From assembly GCF_027595985.1 (NCBI RefSeq), contig NC_073304.1:145693246-145757245 (forward strand): a DNA stretch of 64,000 bases, given 5' to 3'. Below the pieces are notes generated by a model. It saw nothing but the letters and a program-made list of their open reading frames with translations, was not told the DNA's origin and did not search any database. Positions 56,542 to 64,000 of this stretch are shown here, one piece after another. A program made the translations under genes and the position numbers. This DNA is from Sorex araneus (taxonomy: Eukaryota > Chordata > Mammalia > Eulipotyphla > Soricidae). Position 1 is the first letter of the stretch. Each line of letters starts with the position of its first letter.

Positions 56542-57471
56542 ATGAAGAAACAGCGAAAATCCCCATTGCAACCAGAGGACGATCAAAGGAGTCCGGAAAC
56601 CTCAATGGGTGCTTCCTACAAACTTGACCTCTCTGAGAAAGAATTCAGAGTTGAAATCCTCAACATGTTCAATGAACTCAATGCAAAGATGGACAACTTC
56701 AAGGAAGACCTGGCAGAAACAATACAACAGACAGCCGACAAAATACGGGAAGAAATGAGAGCAGAAATAAAAAACCTTCAAAAAGAAATGAAGGATTTGG
56801 TACATGAAATCAAAAACTCTCTGGCTTCCCTCAACAATAGGATGACTGCAGCCGAAGACAGAATCAGTATGCTTGAAGATGAGCTGCAAGAGGCCTACAG
56901 GCAACAACAAACCATGGCAAGAGACCTCAAAATAGCTCTAGCCAGAATCAGAGTCCTAGGGGATGACTTCAAGAGGAACAACATTAGAATCATTGGACTA
57001 CCAGAACCACAGGGAACCAACCCCAACGAAAAAGACACAGTCAAACAAATCATTGCGGAAAACTTCCCACAGCTGGACAATGCGGGCATCCAGATTCAAG
57101 GTGCCCGAAGAGTGCCAGCTAAAAGAGATCCTAACAGAAAAACCCCAAGACATATCATAGTTACAATGATGGACGTCTTCCAGAGAGACACAATACTCCA
57201 AGCAGCAAGGTCCAAGAAGGAAATCGCATACAAAGGAGCACCCCTTAGGCTCACAGCAGATCTATCAGAGGAAACCCTCCAAGCTCGAAGGCAATGGTGG
57301 GATATAGTGAAAAAACTCAATGAAATCAACGCTTCACCAAGAATACTTTATCTGGCTAAACTCTCATTCAAACTAGAAGTAATCATACACTACTTTGGGG
57401 ATAAACAACAGCTCAGGAACTTCATAGACTCAAAACCAAACCTAAAAGAAGCACTAAGGGGGCTATTGTAA
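56542..57471 (+). CDS. L1 ORF1: L1 ORF1 protein (RNA-binding chaperone)
   Basis: 309 codons, uninterrupted. The protein binds L1 RNA as a trimer and is needed for retrotransposition of its own transcript. Residues about 20-130 are rich in heptad-like Glu/Lys/Leu and predicted coiled coil (NELNAKMDNFKEDLAETIQ). Residues about 135-235 match the RRM-like domain (NNIRIIGLPEPQ, ARRVPAKRDPNRKTPRHIIV). The rest is the C-terminal domain (SFKLEVIIHYFGDKQQLRNF). Length is close to that of other mammalian ORF1p. The start chosen is the first ATG of the frame after the 5' UTR. ORF2 follows about 60 bp downstream, the usual bicistronic layout. No disabling change is visible. Confidence 0.93.
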   Translation: MKKQRKSPLQPEDDQRSPETSMGASYKLDLSEKEFRVEILNMFNELNAKMDNFKEDLAETIQQTADKIREEMRAEIKNLQKEMKDLVHEIKNSLASLNNRMTAAEDRISMLEDELQEAYRQQQTMARDLKIALARIRVLGDDFKRNNIRIIGLPEPQGTNPNEKDTVKQIIAENFPQLDNAGIQIQGARRVPAKRDPNRKTPRHIIVTMMDVFQRDTILQAARSKKEIAYKGAPLRLTADLSEETLQARRQWWDIVKKLNEINASPRILYLAKLSFKLEVIIHYFGDKQQLRNFIDSKPNLKEALRGLL

Positions 57472-57499
57472 GACAAGAACAACCCCTACAAGCACAACA

Positions 57500-58649
57500 A
57501 ACCCTTGCACAAAGACGGCACAAAATCCCATAACAATAATCTCCCTTAATGTCAATGGTCTGAATTCACCAATTAAGAGACACAGACTGGCAAAATGGAT
57601 TCAGAGACTCAACCCAACATTCTGTTGCCTGCAAGAAACACATCTGAATAGCCAGAACAAACACAGACTCAAAGTCAAAGGATGGAAAACAATCCTGCAA
57701 GCAAACAACTCCCTCAAGAAAGCCGGGGTGGCTTTACTAGTATCAGACAACATAGAATTCAGGTTGAAAAAGATTAGAAGGGATAGTGAAGGCCACTTTT
57801 TATTAATCAAGGGCTGTGTACATCAGGAAGAAATCACATTCCTAAATGTCTACGCACCCAATGAGGGACCAGCTAAATACCTACAACAGCTGCTTAAGAG
57901 ACCTCGAGAAGGACATCTCGAGCAACACAATAGTAGTTGGAGACTTCAACACCGCACTGTCTCCTCTGGACAGATCTAGAAGATTAAAACTCACCAATGA
58001 AATACTGGCGTTGAAGGAAGAAATAGAAGAGAGAGGGCTAATAGATCTATACAGGGCTTTATATCCCCCAAAAAAGGAATACACATTCTTTTCCAGTGCA
58101 CATGGAACATTTTCCAGAATAGACCATGCACTGGGCCACACAACATACCTCAACAGAATCAACAAGATAGACATTGTACCAGCTATCTTTTCAGACCATA
58201 ATGCACTGAAGATAAAACTTAATTGTGGACAGATGCAGAAAACCAAATCAAACACCTGGAAATTAAATAGCTCGATATTGAACAATGAGTGGGTCAGGAA
58301 GGAAATCAAGGAAGAAATCAAAAGGTACTTAGAAACAAATGAGAATGAAGACACGAGCTACCAGAACCTGTGGGACGGAGCTAAAGCCATTTTAAGGGGA
58401 AAATTTATAGTTCTGCAAGCATATCTCAGGAAGGAAGAAAGGGCCCACATAAATAACTTGACTTCACAGCTCAAAACCTTGGAAAAGGACCAACAAAAGG
58501 AGCCAAAACCAGTGAGAAGGAAAGAGATAATAAAACTTAGAGCAGAAATTAATGATATGGAAACCCAAAAGACAATCCGGAAGATCAATGAAACCAAGAG
58601 CTGGTTCTTCGAGAAAATAAACAAGATTGATAAACCACTAGCAAGACTC

Positions 58650-58680
<31 letters not shown>

Positions 58681-61344
58681 ACCCTTATAAGCCGAATCAG
58701 AAATGAAAAGGGGGACATCACAACAGAAACCAATGAAATTCAAAAGATCATCAGAGACTACTTTGAAAATCTGTATGCCACGAAACAAGAGAACCTAGAA
58801 GAAATGGATAAATTCCTCGACTCCTATAATCTCCCAAGGATGAACCAAGAAGACCTGGAGTACATGAATAGTCCAATTAACATCAAGGAAATTGAAATGG
58901 TAATCAAAAGTCTTCCCAAAAACAAAAGCTCAGGTCCAGATGGATTCACTAGTGAGTTCTTCCAAACATTTAAAGAGGACCTTTTGCCAGTCCTTCTCAA
59001 GCTCTTCCAGGAAATTGAAGAAACAGAAACCCTCCCTAACAGTTTCTATGAGGCTCATATCTCCCTAATACCAAAAGCAAACAAAGACACCACAAAAAAA
59101 GAAAACTACAGGCCAATATCCCTGATGAACACAGATGCAAAAATTCTCAACAAAATATTAGCAAATAGAATTCAACAACTCATCAAAAAGATCATACACC
59201 ACGACCAAGTGGGATTCATCCCGGGGATGCAAGGATGGTTTAACATCCGGAAATCAATCAACATAATCCACCATATCAACAAAAGAAAAGATAAAAATCA
59301 TATAATCATATCAATAGATGCAGAGAAAGCATTTGACAAGATCCAGCATCCGTTTATGATGAAAACACTAGCCAAAATGGGTATAGAAGGGACCTTCCTC
59401 AATATAGTCAAAGCCATTTATCACAAGCCTATGGCAAGCATTATCCTCAATGGGGAAAAACTAAGAGCCTTCCCTCTGAGAACAGGGACGAGACAAGGAT
59501 GCCCACTCTCTCCACTTCTGTTCAATATAGTACTGGAAGTACTTGCAATAGCGATTAGGCAAGAAAAAGACATTAAGGGCATTCAGGTAGGAAAGGAAGA
59601 AATCAAGCTCTCACTATTCGCAGATGATATGATACTATACTTAGAGAACCCTAAAACCTCTACCAAGAAACTCCTAGAAACAATAGACTCGTACAGGAAA
59701 GTTGCATGCTATAGAATCAATACCCAAAAGTCCATGGCTTTCCTATATGCAAAAAATGAGAGAGAAGAAAGTGACCTGAGAAAAGCAATCCCGTTCACAA
59801 TTGCGCCTCAAAAAATCAAATACCTCGGAATCAGCTTAACAAAGAAGGTAAAGGACTTGTATAATGAAAACTATAAAACACTACTTCAGGAAATAAAAGA
59901 GGACACGAGGAAATGGAAAGACATCCCCTGCTCATGGATTGGAAGAATTAATATTGTCAAAATGGCAATTCTCCCCAAAGCATTGTACAAATTCAATGCG
60001 ATCCCTATAGGGATACCCTTGACATTCTTCAAAGAAATGGAGCAAGCGCTCCTGAAATTCAGATGGAACAATAAGCCCCCACGAATAGCTAAAGCAATCC
60101 TTGGGAAAAAGAAAATGGGAGGAATCAACCTCCCCAACTTCCAACTCTACTACAAAGCGGTAGTCATTAAAACAGCATGGTACTGGAACAAAGGCTGAGC
60201 GGCAGACCAATGGAACAGGGTTGAATACTCTGACATACACCCCCAAATATATGATCATCTAATCTTTGATAAGGGAGCAAGAAATGTGAAGTGGAGCAAG
60301 GAAAGCATGTTTAACAAATTGTGCTGGCAAAACTGGATGGCTACATGCAAAAAAATGGGCTTAGACCTCCATCTATCACCATGTACAAAAATCAGATCAA
60401 AATGGATTAAAGACCTCAACATCAGACCAGAATCCCTAAGGTACATTGAAGATAAGGTCGGCAAAACCCTCCACGACATTGAAGCCAAAGGTATCTTCAA
60501 AGCTGACATGCCACTGGCTAAGCAAGTGAAAACAAAGATAAATAAATGGGACTATCTCAAACTGAGAAGCTTCTGCAACTCAAAAGAAACAGTGACCAAA
60601 ATACAAAGACAGTCTACAGAATGGGAAAGGATATTTATGCAGTACCCATCTGATAAAGGGTTGATAACAAGGATATACAATGCACTGGTTGAACTCCACA
60701 AGAAGAAAACTGCCAACCCGATCAAAAAATGGGGTGATGAAATGAACAGAAACTTTTCCAAAGAAGAAATCCGAATGGCTCAGAGGCACATGAGAAAATG
60801 TTCAACATCACTAATCATCAGGGAGATGCAGATCAAAACAACAATGAGATATCATCTCACACCACAGACACTGGCCCACATCCCCAAAAACAAAAGCAAC
60901 CGGTGTTGGCGTGGATGTGGGGAGAAAGGGACTCTCCTTCACTGCTGGTGGGAATGCCGACTGGTTCAGCCCTTTTGGAAAACAATATGGTCGATTCTCA
61001 AAAAGTTAGAAATTGAGCTCCCATTTGACCCAGCAATACCACTCCTGGGAATATATCCCGGAGAGGCTAAAAGGTATAGTAGAGATGACATCTGCATTTC
61101 CATGTTCATTGCCGCTCTGTTCACAATAGCCACAATATGGAAAAAACCAGAGTGCCCGAAAACAGATGATTGGCTAAAGAAACTCTGGTATATTTACACA
61201 ATGGAATACTATGTAGCTGTCAGGAAACATGAAGTCATGAAATTTGCATATAAGTGGATCAACATGGAAAGTATCATGTTGAGTGAAATGAGTCAGAAAG
61301 AAAGTGACAGACATAGAAAGATTGCACTCATATGTGGAATATAA
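57500..61344 (+). pseudogene. L1 ORF2: L1 ORF2 (endonuclease / reverse transcriptase), frameshifted
   Basis: The endonuclease N-terminus (ISLNVNGLNS, CLQETHLNS) is in frame until about 57,885. An extra A near cttaagagacc then shifts the frame. The endonuclease continues ([20 protein letters not shown]) in 57,846-58,706. A GA run at about 58,655-58,680 breaks the frame again. RT is open at 58,804-60,198, with [30 protein letters not shown] and the catalytic [13 protein letters not shown] at 60,196, likely from CGA, stops it. The C-terminal part is open at 60,286-61,344 with a Cys/His-type stretch ([19 protein letters not shown]). No ATG is obvious at the very start of the first frame. Core catalytic residues survive but the polyprotein cannot be made in one piece. 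Confidence 0.92.
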
Positions 61345-61830
61345 TGTAACTGAGAAGTACACGTTGGCAACGATGCAACTTCTGGCAGATATCTCTCTGG
61401 ACTTTGCTACTAAAATACTAAAATACAGAAACCCAAAACTGAGAGGCCACTAAGTGTGGTCACTCGACCTCATACCTCTTCATCCTCAGCAATGGAAAAC
61501 AAATTATCTAATGCTTCCTTTTCAGCAGGTCTGACTTTAGGGGAGAGACTCTCCAAACAATAATAGTGAGTTTTGTTGAAATATTGTATGCAGTCAAAGT
61601 GAAAGTAAAGTGAAATTTATTAGTTACACAGGCGGAGGGGGCTTAGGGTGGGGGGGCTAGGGGCATGGGGGGTTGGGGTGTGAGGGGGCGGGGTGGAGCT
61701 ATACTGGGATTCTTGGTGGTGGAACATGAGCACTGGTGAAGGGATGGGTATTCGAGCATTGTATAACTGAGATTTAAACCTGAAAACTTTGTAACTTTCC
61801 ACATGGTGACTCAATAAAAAATTAAAAAAA
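61345..61830 (+). other. L1 3' UTR with G-rich tract
   Basis: About 485 bp after the ORF2 stop. The G-rich tract at 61,630-61,700 has many runs of three or more G on the sense strand. It ends with a polyadenylation signal in gactcaataaaaaatt and a short A-run. This sequence type supplies the tails of the composite elements at 0.6, 47.1, 48.5 and 51.8 kb. Confidence 0.85.
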
Positions 61831-61844
61831 AAACTTACTTATGG

Positions 61845-63687
61845 AAAACTCGCCCTGCTCTTTATGAAGGCCAAAGTAAGAATGGTAATTATGATCTGAT
61901 GGGTAGGATATCACTGGGTTGACCTTTCCCCATTGCCACAAGGAGCTTAGACTTATCCGGGTCACACCTGTCAAGGAGTTCCCAGTTCCCGAGTCACTCC
62001 CATTCTTTATTGATCTGTAAATTCTTCTCTATGCTTTCTTCCCTAAAACAGTTAATCAGCTTTTCCCCCTAATCAGATTCTGTTCATTTGTAAGGTCAGA
62101 TCTTTCTAGGACACTGAACTCATATTGTAAGTTAATATTGCCTTGTCTCCTCTCCTTATGTCTTGAGTAGTTTAATTTAAAGCAATGTCCTTTTTGTATA
62201 GACACAAGAAGACAATATTATGCCTTTGTAACTTAGGATTTGATTGGCTTCAAATATTATTCATTCCCAGGTGTCTGCTTTCTTGACTTAAGCCTCAGTT
62301 GTCCTCAGTTTCTAGCACTCCAAAAACAGGGTTCCATCAAGGGACGGGACGGACCCAGGGCGCAAGCAGTGTGTTATGTGCTACCCTGGCATCGAAATGG
62401 GCCTGGCCAAAGTGCCTAATTCTTAACTATAAATTAAGAACTGGATCATGGACAAATGCTGTCATGATCCAAAGTAATGACGAGACAAAGACCCTGCTAG
62501 GGATAGGAAAGACTAATCTGGCTTGAGCATTGTAGTCTGAAACCAAGATGGCCCCAGGAGAGCAACTCTATAAGCTTAATACGTCTCTTACTGTGTCCAT
62601 ACATATTAATATTATGAATTCTTCTGTTTGGTTGGACAAGGAGAGGAGAAACACACCCATGGGATTTTGCCCTTGGGTAAGTTGTCCTGCTGAAAGCAAA
62701 TCTGTCTTATAGTAGCACCCCCTGAGGAAAAAACTTTACTCCTATTGATTGTGACCACACTTATGTGTAAGCCCCAACCCCTCATGCTTGGGAATTTATC
62801 TAGGTTGTAAGAGTGGACTGGGAGTTCCAGTGACGGAACCAGACCCAGATCCAGAGTGAGAAGGAATGATTTCCTGTAGACAGTATTCCATGTATGCTTG
62901 TATTAACCCTTCTGTGAGACTCCTCAAGGGAGTAAGTTTTTATTTTATCAGAGCCCAAGTAGGTGTTTGAATGCTGGTGACTTGTCATAGACCATGGTAG
63001 GAGAATCCAATGATGGGAGCATTATGTCAACTGATGACCAAGAAATTCCTTGGCCTGTTCATCGCTACTATCAATGGGTAATCATTGCAGTAACATCGAC
63101 AATGGTCATGGCAGACATAGCTCTGAAGCAAGGAACATAGACTGTGGCATTCATCCAGAAATAGCATGAGAACTCTGGGAAATTATGGACTACTCAAAGA
63201 TAAATTGACTCTGAACTGCAGTCTGAATTGGCTGATGTTCCTTGAATTATTACCTTGCTTGGTAAATAGTCAGCGAGTCTCCGCTGTCAGGTGTTTTTAA
63301 AATGTGATTGGAATACTGCCTTTTTCTATATAACACATGTGCTATATAATGTGATTGAGTTTTCATGGGACAGGGTAAAAACATTTGTTAATGAATGATA
63401 AAATAATAGTTATAATATTGATTTATAAATGCATGGTACCTGCAAAAACTATTTTTCTGGTATTGGATTTTCAGAATTATGGTAAAAGATTTCTGATGAT
63501 TTAACTTCTTTTAATTCTGAGACTGCTGGGAAGATCCGTGAGAATAGGTGTTCTGTTCTTGTTATTGGCCATTTTTGTGCCTAGCATTTTACTTTAAGGA
63601 TAAAGAATTGGAAGTTAAAATCCAAAAAGGAAAGGCAGCTTAAATTGTTACGATGGTTAAAACCCATCATAAACAAAAAGGGGGAGA
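61845..63687 (+). pseudogene. ERV 3' part: env-like remnants, with an LTR-like segment
   Basis: Begins with the bases that followed the L1 target site. About 61,900-62,900 contains a plus-strand stretch matching the complement of the solo LTRs at 6.2 and 12.3 kb (tgcctttgtaacttaggatt, ctaccctggcatcgaaatgg, ttcttaactataaattaaga, ggacaaggagaggagaaac). 62,990-63,650 resembles a decayed env C-terminal region by position, with short hydrophobic stretches. Stops are frequent in all frames. I cannot say whether the LTR-like stretch inserted later or is an original part. Confidence 0.5.
63672..63687 (+). promoter_or_regulatory. Retroviral polypurine tract
   Basis: aacaaaaagggggaga immediately precedes a TG that opens the LTR. 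The polypurine tract primes plus-strand DNA synthesis, and its position right before TGTTGGGG is diagnostic. Confidence 0.85.
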
Positions 63688-64000
63688 TGTTGGGGCTGGA
63701 CTGAGCTATCAGAATGAGCCCAGTGGTTTGGATGAGGTTGAACATAGTCTTTTGGCTGCCTTCGTAAATAATTTCCTAAATTATAACAAAATTGTCAGTC
63801 TTCCTTTTCTCACAAACCTCTGGTTCTGCTTAAGCCCGTTTGTTGTCAGTATGCAGATCCTACATACTTAGCCTGTTTGTTGTCAGTCTGCAGATCCTAG
63901 ATACTAAGTCTGTTCGTTGTCAATCTGTAGATCCTAGGTACTAAGCCTGTTTGTTGTCAGTATGCAGATCGTACATTGTTTGTTTTCCCCTGTGCAGAAG
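63688..64000 (+). mobile_element. ERV 3' LTR, U3 part, cut by window end
   Basis: Starts TGTTGGGGCTGGACTGAGC directly after the polypurine tract. It contains the 37-bp tandem repeat described separately. TATA box, R and U5 are not reached. It is not the same LTR family as those at 2.4, 6.2 or 12.3 kb. Confidence 0.8.
63835..63975 (+). repeat. 37-bp tandem repeat in LTR U3, about 3.8 units
   Basis: Units at 63,835-63,871, 63,872-63,908, 63,909-63,945 and 63,946-63,975 (partial). Each has the core tttgttgtcagtctgcagat or close variants, then cctagatactaag. The position inside U3 fits enhancer repeats. Confidence 0.9.

Larger units (their letters stand above)
56099..61830 (+). mobile_element. 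Full-length young L1 inserted in the ERV
   Basis: A single 5.73 kb insertion flanked by AAACTTACTTATGG at 56,085-56,098 and 61,831-61,844. Order: GC-rich 5' UTR (about 440 bp), ORF1 (intact), short spacer, ORF2 (three lesions), 3' UTR with a G-rich tract, ctcaataaaaaattaaaaaa. The poly(A) is short. An intact ORF1 and clean duplications indicate a recent event. It postdates the ERV and is of the same subfamily as the truncated copies at 5.7 and 42.3 kb. Confidence 0.95.

Overview
The window is mammalian nuclear DNA, almost certainly from a shrew of the genus Sorex. The evidence is a tRNA-derived SINE of the shrew SOR type (cleanest copy at 25,861-26,052), several families of shrew-type LINE-1, a U6 snRNA retropseudogene, and an RTE-class LINE whose protein resembles RTE elements of parasitic nematodes. 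I found no host protein-coding gene. Every long open frame is a piece of a retroelement or carries no recognisable signal, so the window reads as intergenic or deep intronic DNA.

Layout. 0-9 kb: an RTE-tailed element, a composite L1-tailed element, a solo LTR, SINEs, and a stack of RTE-tailed element, L1 and LTR. 10.4-14.3 kb: the longest RTE copy, split by a 1.07 kb solo LTR flanked by GATAC on both sides. 16.6-17.8 kb: an L1 tail and a duplicated RTE-tailed element. 19-23 kb: a twin-primed (5'-inverted) L1 inserted inside an older L1. 23-32 kb: mostly unique DNA with SINEs, a short RTE-tail insertion, the U6 pseudogene and a chimeric SINE. 32.3-33.8 kb and 40.4-44.1 kb: three minus-strand RTE copies, one split by a young L1. 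44-54 kb: densely nested L1 pieces, SINEs and two composite elements. 54.2-64 kb: a decayed class II (betaretrovirus-like) ERV interrupted by a full-length 5.73 kb L1 with 14-bp target duplications. The ERV ends in a polypurine tract and a 3' LTR that runs off the window.

How the elements work together. Two LINE machineries acted here. L1 mobilised itself, the poly(A)-tailed SOR SINEs, the composite elements carrying an L1 3' end, and U6. The RTE LINE has a 3' end (gcccactcaagcaaatcga, then a short direct-repeat tail) shared by a second non-autonomous family, and by one SINE joining a SOR tRNA head to that RTE end. At least thirteen insertions keep legible flanking duplications, so their relative order can be read directly.

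Limits: family names come from recognition, not searches. Boundaries without a quoted duplication are good to tens of bases. Identity levels were not computed.
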